Of a stretch of 64,000 nucleotides of DNA, positions 8,452 through 17,495 are shown in pieces (within the stretch, counting starts at the first letter, position 1; each line of letters begins with the position of its first letter). Both the position numbers and the translations under genes were made by a program. The DNA lies in assembly GCF_008386695.1 (NCBI RefSeq), contig NZ_VUOC01000004.1, positions 932,327 through 996,326 of the forward strand, read 5' to 3'. Source of the stretch: Chitinophaga agrisoli (lineage in GTDB: Bacteria; Bacteroidota; Bacteroidia; Chitinophagales; Chitinophagaceae). Under the pieces are notes generated by a model. It saw only the letters and a list, made by a program, of their open reading frames with translations, was not told the origin of the DNA and ran no database searches.

Positions 8452-8485
8452 ACAAAGGGCCATGACCGGCGCCATGGCCCTTTGT
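8452..8485. repeat. Perfect 13-bp inverted repeat after susD
   Basis: ACAAAGGGCCATG (8452-8464) and CATGGCCCTTTGT (8473-8485) are perfect complements around 8 nt. It starts 29 nt past the susD stop. Neither strand has a following T run, so it may protect the 3' end or pause transcription before the terminator at 8276-8334. Confidence 0.65.
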
Positions 8486-8513
8486 AGGTATGATGCTTAA
8501 TACCGGTATTTTA

Positions 8514-10067
8514 TCAATAACCAGGGTTCTTTTTCAGGTTGGGATTAACTGCCAGCTGTTGACTGGGAATGGGGAACAGCAGGTACTTGGGATCATCCGT
8601 GGGCTTTTCCTGCCAGGGCAGCAGGAACTTTCCAAAACGGATCAGGTCCATGCGCCTGGAAGACTCCCAATAGAACTCCCGTCCTCTTTCATCCAGCAGC
8701 TGATCCAGGGTTACAGCGCCCAGCGCGGTAGCCCCACGGGCTGTACGTACCTGGTTTACCAGCGGTAATGCGCCACCGGTATTTCCCTGGCGCGCCAGTG
8801 CTTCTGCTTTCATGAGCAGCACATCCGGATAACGGTAGTATACAAAATCATTATTCACTTTACCATTACCGTCGTTTACGAAATCCGGGCTGTATTTCAC
8901 TACCCGGATACCTGTTTGCTCCAGGTTGCCGCCGGTTTCAATCGTGCTAACTTCTGCGGTAAAGATCAGCGGCGCGTTAGTACGATCCTTCAAGGGCGCA
9001 TCAGTTTTCAGGTCATACTGTTGACCGATCAGAAAGCCCACATTTACACGGTTACCTGGGTTAGCCGGACCACCGTCTGCGGTAACATCATAGGCCAGGC
9101 CCCTTCTTTTATCGGCCGCTTCAAATTTGTTGTAGAAGTCAGACAAGGTGGTCCAACCGTTCCAACCGGCAGGGTTCTGATTATAATGCATAACCGTATG
9201 CCAGATGGCATTAAGGCCGCCGGCATCTACACCGCCCTGGTTTTCTGCGGTAAAGATGTTCTCCTTAGAGAGGGCGCCGTTACGGGGAGAGAAATTGTCA
9301 AAGTAGTTATCGCTGAAAGTATACTTACCGCTATTGATGATCTGGTCTGCCAATGCAACTACCTGGCCCATATCCGCATTGTCAAAGGTAGGGGCAGCAC
9401 GGTTGGCTATCACGCCTTTATTCAGATAACACTTCATCAGTAACATCCGGGCCGCATCTTTATTGGCCCTGGTAATATTTAAGTTAGCTGCGCCAACATC
9501 CGGCAGGGCAGCCATCACAGCATTTACTTCGCTGATAATATAATCCAGCGCTTCTGTGCCGGTACGTACCTTGGCAGGTTCCGTTACTTTTTCTCCAGGT
9601 TCGCGGTAAGGTACCTGGTCATACAGGTCCAGTACACTAAACATGGCAAAAGCACGCAGGAACCTGGCCTCCGCGGCCTGTTGAGCCGTGGGATTGAACT
9701 GCAGGATATTGGTAGCCGTATATATTACCCCACCAAGGTTATTAAAGCAATCACGGATATGGATATTATCCCCGTCCCAGGCGTGTGCATGTATCACGCG
9801 CCAGGCGCCGTTATCATCCCAGTCGCCACCGCGGGTGGGCGCTATCTGTTCATCTGTGCTCATTTCTGAAAGGGCAAATACCTGGTCGTTGTTCTGATAA
9901 GGCAAACGCATGGAATTGTATACGCCTCTCAGCAACGCGTCTGCAGAACCGCCGCTGCCGCCCACCTGTTCCTCTGTGGCCTGGCCCTGGAGCTTCTCCT
10001 CCAGTTTGGTACATCCTGTCGATAGCAGGATAGCTGAGACCATAAAAAGTATGCTTAAATGTTTCAT
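8514..10067 (-). CDS. SusD/RagB family nutrient-binding outer membrane lipoprotein
   Basis: The 517-residue protein starts with a lipoprotein signal (SAILLSTGC, Cys19). The helical, TPR-like SusD fold is supported by the early conserved region LLRGVYNSMR (about 45-54), by ARFLRAFAMFSVLDLYDQVPY (in part) near residues 130-150, and by the C-terminal LLDERGREFYWESSRRMDLIRFG block (in part). Its role is to cap and load the SusC channel on the cell surface with a glycan or other polymer. It starts 17 bp after the susC stop, so the pair is one transcript. No glycoside hydrolase is adjacent, so the substrate cannot be inferred. Confidence 0.96.
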   Translation of the reverse strand: MKHLSILFMVSAILLSTGCTKLEEKLQGQATEEQVGGSGGSADALLRGVYNSMRLPYQNNDQVFALSEMSTDEQIAPTRGGDWDDNGAWRVIHAHAWDGDNIHIRDCFNNLGGVIYTATNILQFNPTAQQAAEARFLRAFAMFSVLDLYDQVPYREPGEKVTEPAKVRTGTEALDYIISEVNAVMAALPDVGAANLNITRANKDAARMLLMKCYLNKGVIANRAAPTFDNADMGQVVALADQIINSGKYTFSDNYFDNFSPRNGALSKENIFTAENQGGVDAGGLNAIWHTVMHYNQNPAGWNGWTTLSDFYNKFEAADKRRGLAYDVTADGGPANPGNRVNVGFLIGQQYDLKTDAPLKDRTNAPLIFTAEVSTIETGGNLEQTGIRVVKYSPDFVNDGNGKVNNDFVYYRYPDVLLMKAEALARQGNTGGALPLVNQVRTARGATALGAVTLDQLLDERGREFYWESSRRMDLIRFGKFLLPWQEKPTDDPKYLLFPIPSQQLAVNPNLKKNPGY

Positions 10068-10084
10068 GTTAGCCGTTTTTTTGA

Positions 10085-13000
10085 TTAAAGAGAAAAATTA
10101 ACCCCCAGTGTGAACGTACGGGCAGAAGGATAAGGCTGATATTCTATACCAGCGGAAGGCACGCCGCCAGAGGTAGACATACCAGTCTTAGAGTCTGCGC
10201 CAGGGGCGCCGCTGCTTTTGTCTACGTTCACTTCGGGATCAAACCCTTTAAACTTGGTGAACACCAGCAGGTTCTGTCCTGTGAGGTATACATTCAGGCC
10301 TTTCACTACGCCGGCAATATCGCCTACCGCATAGGTAAGGGTTACGTTGGCCAGCTTCAGGTAATTGCCGCTCTCAATAAACCGGGAAGAAGAGGTAACC
10401 CGGTTAGACAATGCTTCCAGGGTGGGCGCATTGTAAAACTCTTCTGCAATGTTACGCGCGCCCCGCAGATTACTTACATTCACTACGTTGTTGAACGTAT
10501 TGTTATAGATCTTATGACCGAAAGCGCCGTTCAGGTTAGCCGTGAGGGTGATCTTCTTAAACCCTACCGTAGTGCTGATGCCCAGCAATTTGGTAGGATT
10601 AGGGTTACCCTGGAAGCTTAAGCTATCGCCATTAGGGTAAATGGATTGACCATCTTTATCCAATCCCCCATAAGTACGGGTATAATACGCGTTAATAGGC
10701 ATGTCATTATAGATGATCTCTACCAGTGTGCCGGAAACGCCCTGGCCATTAAGCTGACCGGTATAAATTGGCGCCGTCATACCCGTTACATTATTCTTAA
10801 GGAAGGTAGCGTTCACGCCCAGATCCCAATAAAAATTCTTATGCTGTACGATAGTGGCGTTGATGGCAGCTTCTACGCCTTTATTGATGATCTCTCCATC
10901 CAGGTTCTTCCAGGTCACTACAGACTGGGAAGCTGCTGGCTGTATGGCAGTGGTGGGATATAACAGGTCGGAGGTGGTTTTGTGGAAGTAGTCTACTGAA
11001 CCGCTGATCCGGCCATCCATTAAACCAAAGTCCAGGCCGATGTTATACTGTTTATCAGACTGCCATTTCAGATCCGGGTTGGCATTGGATTGCTGTGATA
11101 TGGCGCCGTTGTTTTGAAACGCCCAGCCTGCCTGGGATGCCCCGGAAGGGAATTCCTGGTTACCGGTCCTGCCCCATCCTCCCCGTATTTTCAGGTTATT
11201 CACAAACCCTTTGCTAAAAAAGTCCTCGTTGCTGATATTCCAGGCTGCTGCAAAGGATGGGAATAAACCATGGCGGTTGTTTTTGCCAAATTTAGTAGAA
11301 CCATCTGAACGGAGGGTACCAGTCAGCAGATACCGCTCCTTTAAATTCAGGGTCACCCTGCCAAAATAAGACTGTAACTCGGACCCCGGATCGGCAAAGG
11401 ATGTGATATTCCGCCCGGCCGCATTGGAGAACTGAATATAATCTGTCAGGTCGAGGCCATAATTACCAAAACCGCCCGCCTGTGCAGGGCCTAAACCATT
11501 CATATACGAACCACGGTTGGTAAATTTCATGTACTCATACCCCACCAGTGCATTCAGGTGCAGGTCTTCCGTTACATCTTTATTATAAGTTAAGGTATTG
11601 GTGAACTGTTGTGTGGTCAGCTCATTATTGCCAATATTTGCCCAACCAAGACCGGAAGGCGGATTAGCATTGATACCAAAGGTGTTGAAGTTGATATTAC
11701 CGTCCACAGCCGTTCTTCTGATGCCGCTGCTATAGTTGACACTATATTGCATACGGTATTCCAGGTCGTCAGTGATCTTAAAGTAAGGAGAAACACTTCC
11801 CAGGATGGTAGTTACCCTGGAACGGTCATGGTATACGTTCTGCAGGGCTACCGGGTTCACGGCCGCGCTGCCCTGTTTGATATTCAGGCTGCCATCTGCT
11901 TTATAGAGGGACTCTGTAGGATTCCACTGCAGGGCCTGTCCCATGAGGCTGTTACCAAAGCCGGCATCGTTAGTGATGGGCGGTATGTTTTCCGTGTATT
12001 GATTGGCGATCACATTCAGATCTACACCCAGCCTTTTGCTGCGCAGGAACTTAAAGGAGGAATTCAGCCCTACCGTGTATTTCTTAAAATCTGATTTTTT
12101 AACGATCCCCTGCTGGTCCAGCATACCCGCGGAGAAACGGTATTTGGCATTCTCTGTACCACCGCTTATACCGGCGTTGTAATTTTGGGTAACGGCAGTG
12201 CGCAGAATAGCGTCCAGCGCATCCACATCGCCGCCCAGATCATTGGTATTATCCAGTCCCCATTTTTGCAGGGCCTGACGGTATTGGTTGCCGTCCAGCA
12301 CATTTATGCGTCTCATCAGTGTGCTAACGCCCACAGAAGCGCCTACATCCAGCTTAGGTTCGCCTACCTGGCCTTTTTTGGTGGTGATGAGTACCACGCC
12401 ATAGGCGGCACGGGAACCATAAATGGCAGTAGCAGACGCATCTTTTAATACATCTACAGAAGCAATATCAAAAGGATTGATGAAGTTCAACGCGTTGCCT
12501 CCGGGAACGTTGCCCAGTTCCGGCACATTTAAACCGGGCCTGGCGGAACGGCCGTCCAGTGGCACCCCATCCACCACATACAGTGGCTGGCCGGTACCTG
12601 TTAAAGCAGCATTACCCCTGATCCTTACAGTAGTAGCAGCACCAGGCTGACCGCTATTGGCCAGCACCTGTACGCCGGCCACTTTACCCTGGATCAGCTG
12701 GTCCGGAGCCGTGAAAGTGCCTTTATTAAAGTCTTTGGCCTGTATGGAAGCTACAGCGCCGGTAAGGTCCTTTTTACGCACCGTACCATAACCTACTACC
12801 ACCACATCCGTCAGCTGGGTGCTGCCGGCCTGCAGTACAATGTTTACGCTGGACTTGCCAACGATATCCACATCCTGGCTGGAGAAACCTACATAAGAAA
12901 TAATAAGTGTAGTGGCATTGGCGGGGGCATTTAATTTAAATGTACCATCTGCGCCTGCTGCTGTACCGGCGTTTGTGCCTTTGATCTGGATGGTGGCGCC

Positions 13001-13129
13001 TGGTACCGGATCGCCCTTTTCGTCTGTTACCTTCCCGGTAACAGATCTGGTCTGTGCGTTGGCTATGCCTGCTATCAGCAGCAATAACGAGCATAACATA
13101 CGCACCCTGCGAAATAGAACTCTGTTCAT
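10085..13129 (-). CDS. SusC/RagA family TonB-dependent outer membrane transporter
   Basis: From the ATG at 13129 this is 1014 residues: a signal peptide (LLLLIAGIANAQ), a carboxypeptidase-like regulatory domain (VTGKVTDEKGDPVPGATIQI, about 28-47), a plug domain with the TonB-box-like DVVVVGYGTVRKKDLTGAV segment (about 107-125), then a large beta barrel ending in FTLGVNFSL. The longer in-frame start at 13198 would put a charged, non-signal stretch before the signal peptide, so it is rejected. With SusD it imports oligomers using proton-motive force through TonB. The DUF6377 regulator lies directly upstream on the same strand. Confidence 0.96.
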   Translation of the reverse strand: MNRVLFRRVRMLCSLLLLIAGIANAQTRSVTGKVTDEKGDPVPGATIQIKGTNAGTAAGADGTFKLNAPANATTLIISYVGFSSQDVDIVGKSSVNIVLQAGSTQLTDVVVVGYGTVRKKDLTGAVASIQAKDFNKGTFTAPDQLIQGKVAGVQVLANSGQPGAATTVRIRGNAALTGTGQPLYVVDGVPLDGRSARPGLNVPELGNVPGGNALNFINPFDIASVDVLKDASATAIYGSRAAYGVVLITTKKGQVGEPKLDVGASVGVSTLMRRINVLDGNQYRQALQKWGLDNTNDLGGDVDALDAILRTAVTQNYNAGISGGTENAKYRFSAGMLDQQGIVKKSDFKKYTVGLNSSFKFLRSKRLGVDLNVIANQYTENIPPITNDAGFGNSLMGQALQWNPTESLYKADGSLNIKQGSAAVNPVALQNVYHDRSRVTTILGSVSPYFKITDDLEYRMQYSVNYSSGIRRTAVDGNINFNTFGINANPPSGLGWANIGNNELTTQQFTNTLTYNKDVTEDLHLNALVGYEYMKFTNRGSYMNGLGPAQAGGFGNYGLDLTDYIQFSNAAGRNITSFADPGSELQSYFGRVTLNLKERYLLTGTLRSDGSTKFGKNNRHGLFPSFAAAWNISNEDFFSKGFVNNLKIRGGWGRTGNQEFPSGASQAGWAFQNNGAISQQSNANPDLKWQSDKQYNIGLDFGLMDGRISGSVDYFHKTTSDLLYPTTAIQPAASQSVVTWKNLDGEIINKGVEAAINATIVQHKNFYWDLGVNATFLKNNVTGMTAPIYTGQLNGQGVSGTLVEIIYNDMPINAYYTRTYGGLDKDGQSIYPNGDSLSFQGNPNPTKLLGISTTVGFKKITLTANLNGAFGHKIYNNTFNNVVNVSNLRGARNIAEEFYNAPTLEALSNRVTSSSRFIESGNYLKLANVTLTYAVGDIAGVVKGLNVYLTGQNLLVFTKFKGFDPEVNVDKSSGAPGADSKTGMSTSGGVPSAGIEYQPYPSARTFTLGVNFSL

Positions 13130-13540
13130 AAGATGGATTTTATTTGTTTGTGGAATATTGATGCCTGGATTAATGAAAAAAAGAAGCGGCGCCCTCACAT
13201 AACGTGGCCGTTTCCCATACGTGAAATATTATACCCTAACTGATATTATTTTTTAGTTTAAATAATAAGTGATTTGGAAAAACAAAGCATGTTCGTTTTC
13301 ATAACGGATCTTCTTCATAACGGATACTTTAGATTTTGGATCTGGTACAACTGCGCTAAAGGCTCAAATTAAATCAGGATTAAACATGTTAGCAATTTAT
13401 ATGGTCAATATATAGAAAATATTACTAAAATTGGCGTCTTTATGGAAAATAAATCATTGATGTTCAATAGATAGCAGTAATATTAAACTATATTTACATA
13501 CAAGTACTTTCCGCCCTGTTTTGCTGGTCATTCTGTCGCT
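13130..13540 (-). promoter_or_regulatory. 411-nt gene-free leader/promoter region of susC
   Basis: No gene is seen here. The stretch is AT-rich. The best promoter candidate on the minus strand is TTG at 13395-13393, a 20-bp spacer, and TTAATTTG at 13372-13365 (one mismatch to TAnnTTTG). This would give a leader of roughly 230 nt. Long leaders are common before susC-like genes. I see no strong inverted repeat. Confidence 0.3.
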
Positions 13541-15142
13541 TTAAAGGGCTTTTATCTCCATGAGCCGCTCCTCAAATTCGTCTTTGGGTATGACGGCCTT
13601 GTTCTTTATTTTGGTTTTATATGTATAAATGGTGTTGACAGAATACCCCAATATCTGGGCCACCTTTACATTATCGCTGATGCCAATACGGATCAGCGCA
13701 AAAATGCGGAGGTCGGTATTCAGTAACTCGTTATCTTTTAGCCGTATCTGGTCCTCTTCCCGGAAAAAGGAATTGAACACCGGTACAAACTGCGGGAATA
13801 TTTTAAGGAAGATGCGGTCAAAGTTCCGGAACAGCTCTTCCCGTTCTTCCCGCAGGTCTATATTATTTACCAGGAACTTTGCCTCCCCATATTTATTGTC
13901 TATCAATTTTTGCTCCACAGTCTTCTTAAATTTCGTCATTTTATCGATATAAGACGAATTTAACTGGAAACAGTAGCCTATATACTCCTCTTTGATCTTA
14001 TTAGCCTCCATCAGCAGCTCGTTGATCTCCTGCTGGCGGGCATGCGCCGCAGTAATCACCTCCTGGGCAGCTTTGAGCTTCCTGATCTGGCGGAAGATGA
14101 TGACCGCCAGCCATACAAGTGCCAGCAGCAACAGGGTAACGATGGCCGCATATACGAAAAGCAGCTTTTTCTGCGCTTCTACCGTATTTACCTTCTCCCC
14201 TTCTATGATTGGCAGTATCGCGCTTACCTGTACTTTGCGCAGGCGGGCCCCGTAAAAGGAAGCATCGGCTACGGCATACTCTATACAACGGGAGGCATGT
14301 TTTACATCCCCTTCTTTAAAGAGCAGCCCAGCCAATATGAACATAGCGGTGGTTTCTTTAGTGCTGGAGCGGATATCTGCCATGGCCGCCCGGGCCATCA
14401 GTACCAGCGCGCTATCCATATGACCGCGGCGTATGTAAATGTTGCCCAGAGAGGAAGTGGCAATGGCCGTTTGGTGCCAGGTAAGATCTGTATGGGCTAC
14501 GGTTAGCTTATAATAGTATTGGGCACTATCTATATTCCCCGCTTTGTGGTAGCGTATGCCATAATTATAATCATAGTCAAAGGAATGTGGTTTAAAAAGC
14601 ATCAGCGCGCTGTCTGTACAGGCGGTACCCATCCGGGTATATGCCGGGGCAAAGAACCCATCATTACTATAATCAGCCAGGTCATAATAAAAGCGGCTTT
14701 TCAGCTGGTAGTATTCCGCTTTGGCGCTATCCGGCAACAGCGCCACATGAATGTCTGCCAGGTAATCGCCCGTTTCCTTGAACATACCGGAGGAGAGCAG
14801 CACAAAAGCCAGTTTCAGACCGGCATAACTGCTCAGTTCAGCATTATTCATCTCATGGGCCAGGGCTTGCATTTGCTGCGCATAGGCAAAGGCGGAGTCA
14901 TATTGGTATACCTTAAATTGCTCAAACAGCTGCCGGCAGATCTCAAACCGTATTGTAGGATCCGCCCGCTCTGCCCTGTGCAGCGCCTGCCGCCAGGCAG
15001 TGATCTGCTTTATCCGGCCGGCGTCAAATACCGGCGCCGCTTCAATGGTCTTATTGAGCCTGTCCAGCAGGGTGTCATTATCCGCCCCATAGACCCCTGT
15101 AACCAGTAAAAGCAATACCAGCACCTTTAATATATACTTCAT
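13541..15142 (-). CDS. SusR-like TPR regulator with DUF6377
   Basis: From the ATG at 15142 the protein has 533 residues: an N-terminal signal/anchor (ILKVLVLLLLVTGVYG), a periplasmic helical TPR-like region (about 30-310), one membrane helix (LLFVYAAIVTLLLLALVWLAV) and a cytoplasmic coiled coil. The C-terminus is a LuxR-like helix-turn-helix (VAQILGYSVNTIYTYKTKIK). This is the architecture of SusR, a membrane regulator that senses a sugar and activates susCD. Its position just upstream of susC supports that role here. Alternative upstream starts exist (15166, 15205) but put charged residues before the hydrophobic signal. Confidence 0.85.
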   Translation of the reverse strand: MKYILKVLVLLLLVTGVYGADNDTLLDRLNKTIEAAPVFDAGRIKQITAWRQALHRAERADPTIRFEICRQLFEQFKVYQYDSAFAYAQQMQALAHEMNNAELSSYAGLKLAFVLLSSGMFKETGDYLADIHVALLPDSAKAEYYQLKSRFYYDLADYSNDGFFAPAYTRMGTACTDSALMLFKPHSFDYDYNYGIRYHKAGNIDSAQYYYKLTVAHTDLTWHQTAIATSSLGNIYIRRGHMDSALVLMARAAMADIRSSTKETTAMFILAGLLFKEGDVKHASRCIEYAVADASFYGARLRKVQVSAILPIIEGEKVNTVEAQKKLLFVYAAIVTLLLLALVWLAVIIFRQIRKLKAAQEVITAAHARQQEINELLMEANKIKEEYIGYCFQLNSSYIDKMTKFKKTVEQKLIDNKYGEAKFLVNNIDLREEREELFRNFDRIFLKIFPQFVPVFNSFFREEDQIRLKDNELLNTDLRIFALIRIGISDNVKVAQILGYSVNTIYTYKTKIKNKAVIPKDEFEERLMEIKAL

Positions 15143-15260
15143 AGGTCCCGCTGGCGTCTTGATCATGAATAGCTTCTCCCCCAGTCTTTTATCAACAGAT
15201 AGCACAGTTTTTTTTCAAAATGTAGCAAAAAAACTTTAGATAGCTATTAAAGATTGCCAT

Positions 15261-15290
15261 AAAAAAAGACTGCTCCTTTCGGGAGCAGCC
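15261..15290 (-). terminator. Rho-independent terminator
   Basis: On the minus strand GGCTGCTCC pairs with GGAGCAGTC (one G-U pair) around a 4-5 nt loop and is followed by seven T. It ends the transcript of the small gene at 15343-15579. Confidence 0.85.
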
Positions 15291-15342
15291 TGGCAAAATT
15301 GAAGATCTTTTATTTACGGCCAATAAGCCGTTTTTGAAACCA

Positions 15343-15579
15343 TTATTCCTTTTCGGGAGCAGCGTCTTTATCTCCTGCTTCAGGATTGTCTGCTTTTTTC
15401 TTACGCTGATCAGGCGGCAGGGAGGTAAGATTCCCATCCTCATCCAGGTAAGCCATCATATTTTCCAGGCTGGTATCCTTTCCGGCGCTATTTTTCCGTT
15501 CCTGCATCTTCTCTTCTTTCTTCTTCTTCGCTTGTCTTTTTTTGTTTTCTCTTTCTTTCTTATTCCATGTCATTGCCAT
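15343..15579 (-). CDS. Small highly basic protein of the cold-shock-associated Bacteroidota type
   Basis: The 78-residue protein opens with MAMTWNKKERENKKRQAKKK, a Lys/Arg/Glu-rich helix. It continues into LENMMAYLDEDGNLTSLPPD and a charged tail. I recall this layout from small Bacteroidota proteins that are encoded next to, or fused to, cold-shock domains. It lies next to an RRM protein, which fits a role in RNA handling. The start at 15579 is chosen because the in-frame extension upstream is hydrophobic and unlike the family; 15573 is a second possible ATG. Confidence 0.78.
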   Translation of the reverse strand: MAMTWNKKERENKKRQAKKKKEEKMQERKNSAGKDTSLENMMAYLDEDGNLTSLPPDQRKKKADNPEAGDKDAAPEKE

Positions 15580-15769
15580 AAGCGATAATTTTAGTGATTC
15601 AATGTTGTTATACAATAATAGGCATGCAGTTAACAGCATTCATAACGGTATTGCGGTTGCATACTGTGGATGAAACTATTATTTACTGTCTGTTCAGATA
15701 CACTGGCGGCCATACGGGCCTTATGCTATTACTGAGGATAAAGGTACTTCAGCTACGTCCGCAGCAATT

Positions 15770-16063
15770 TTACCAACGGCGGTTATTAGAATACCGGTTA
15801 TTGTTATTGTTGGGCCGTTCTTCGCGGGGCCTTGCTTCTGATACATTGATGCTGCGGCCTTCTATTACAAAACCATTTAAATTTTCAATGGCTTTTTCTG
15901 CTTCGGCCTGGTCAGGCATTTCTACGAATGCAAAGCCTTTGCTTTTATTGGTGAATTTGTCGGTGATCACTTTGCAGGAAGATACTGCGCCATATTCCAT
16001 AAAAAGGGTAACAAGTTCTTCTGTCTGGCAGTTAAAACCCAGGTTGGATACGTAAATGTTCAT
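15770..16063 (-). CDS. RNA-binding protein with one RRM domain
   Basis: The 97-residue protein is a single RRM: RNP2 is IYVSNL (3-8) and RNP1 is KGFAFVEM (about 42-49). A disordered Arg/Asn tail follows (NNNNNRYSNNRRW). Single-RRM proteins of this kind are common in Bacteroidota and are thought to bind mRNA, in some cases as cold-induced chaperones. The ATG at 16063 starts directly at the first beta strand; a TTG three codons upstream is less likely. The 5' region to 16260 contains no gene and may be a regulatory leader. Confidence 0.92.
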   Translation of the reverse strand: MNIYVSNLGFNCQTEELVTLFMEYGAVSSCKVITDKFTNKSKGFAFVEMPDQAEAEKAIENLNGFVIEGRSINVSEARPREERPNNNNNRYSNNRRW

Positions 16064-16272
16064 AATATTCAAATTAGAAGTGAAGAAATATTTGAGAAAA
16101 ATGCAGGTGTAAAAAAGAAAACTGCGTGAGAGTAATGGTAGCTTACAAAAGCGATAGACCTCAAATTATTCGGTTAAAGATACGTTTAATTTACATGTAA
16201 TCCGTTTTTCTTTTTATTTGCAGGGGGTTACGCAGGTTTCATTATACCGCCGTACATCATGGCCAGGCATGC

Positions 16273-16305
16273 AAAAGCCGCATAGATCTCCTGATCTACA
16301 CGGCT
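16273..16305 (-). terminator. Terminator after the OmpA-family gene
   Basis: AAAGCCGCATAGATC pairs with GATCTACACGGCTTT around TCCT (one mismatched pair). The minus-strand copy is followed by a short T stretch. The left arm is identical over 15 bases to the terminator at 37655-37696. Confidence 0.75.
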
Positions 16306-16344
16306 TTCGTACGGTCTTTGCACCGCTTTTGCGAGCGATATATC

Positions 16345-17229
16345 TTATGGCCTGGGCGCTACCGGCTTAGTGCTGTCGCTTTCCGGCGCTTTTTCAATCA
16401 GGTCCATGAACTGGTCAAGCTTGGGCGTAATAATGATCTGTGTACGCCTGTTCTGTGTCCTGCCGGCATCTGTGTCGTTAGATGCAATGGGGTTGTACTC
16501 TCCCCTGCCGCCGGCGGTTAACCTTTTAGGATCTACGCCATGGTCATTCTGCAGTGACTGCACAACAGAAGACGCTCTCAATGCGCTCAGATCCCAGTTA
16601 TTACGGATATTCTTCTGTGAAATGGGCACATTATCCGTATTACCCTCTATCAGCACATCATAATCCTTATAATCCATAATGATCTTTGCGATCTTACTGA
16701 GGGTAGCGCCTGCGGCGGATGAGATCTCGTAGCTGCCGGATTTATACAGCATATTATCAGAGAGCGATATATACACCACCCCTTTTAATACCTGTACATC
16801 CACATCACGCATCTCTTCCCTGCTTAAAGAACGGGTAAGGTTGTTGGTGAGCACCATGTTAAGCGAGTCACTTTTGTTCTTGGTATTCACCAGGTGTTGT
16901 ATGTACTTATTGGAAGCGTTGATCTCATCAACCAGTTTTGAGATATTTACATTTCCCTCGCTGGTGGAGTTCAAACACTTATCCAATGCTGCCTGTAAAG
17001 AGGCCAGGCCTGTGCGCTGCGCGGCTATCTGCTCTTCCAGGCTTTGCACCCGTGTGCTGGCGCCGGTGAGATTCCGCTGGCACTCCTGGTACTTGCCATC
17101 CAGGGCCCTGTTCCGGTTTTCCAGCTCGTTATAACTGGATTGTAGTTGGGAAAATTTCTTGTTGCTTACGCAACCGGTACCTAGTATAACCATCATCAGG
17201 GAGCCTGATAATAAAAAGCGTATGTTCAT
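16345..17229 (-). CDS. OmpA-family lipoprotein with coiled coil
   Basis: The 294-residue protein has a lipoprotein signal (VILGTGC, Cys20), a long coiled coil (about 25-110) and a C-terminal OmpA peptidoglycan-binding domain (about 145-270). The binding motif region reads NWDLSALRASSVVQSL followed by RLTAGGRGEYNP and NRRTQIIITP. The protein would sit in the outer membrane, reach through the periplasm and bind diaminopimelate-containing peptidoglycan. It is monocistronic, with its own terminator at 16273-16305. Confidence 0.93.
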   Translation of the reverse strand: MNIRFLLSGSLMMVILGTGCVSNKKFSQLQSSYNELENRNRALDGKYQECQRNLTGASTRVQSLEEQIAAQRTGLASLQAALDKCLNSTSEGNVNISKLVDEINASNKYIQHLVNTKNKSDSLNMVLTNNLTRSLSREEMRDVDVQVLKGVVYISLSDNMLYKSGSYEISSAAGATLSKIAKIIMDYKDYDVLIEGNTDNVPISQKNIRNNWDLSALRASSVVQSLQNDHGVDPKRLTAGGRGEYNPIASNDTDAGRTQNRRTQIIITPKLDQFMDLIEKAPESDSTKPVAPRP

Positions 17230-17495
17230 ATATCAGCTATTTAATAAATAAATACTCAACTTAATAGGATAACAACCCCGTAAAAGCAAAGGTTGTGCCA
17301 TCAAAGAAAAGAAATATATGAAGGGGCATGACATTTATGGGATTGCTTGCTAAATCGTAACTATACAGCGATCTTATACATATTTAAAATATAAAATTAG
17401 TAAAAAGCACCTTACGATCTGACATAACCCAAACAGTATAAGAGACCTATATGGCATTCTAAATGTCGAGGCGAAAAACAAAGATCCCTCGTAGC

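Noticed and set aside
8452-8485. Inverted repeat after susD as a rho-independent terminator
   Set aside because: The stem is perfect but neither strand has a T run; the real terminator candidate is at 8276-8334.
13130-13198. Longer start of the SusC gene
   Set aside because: It adds a polar stretch before the signal peptide that begins at 13129.
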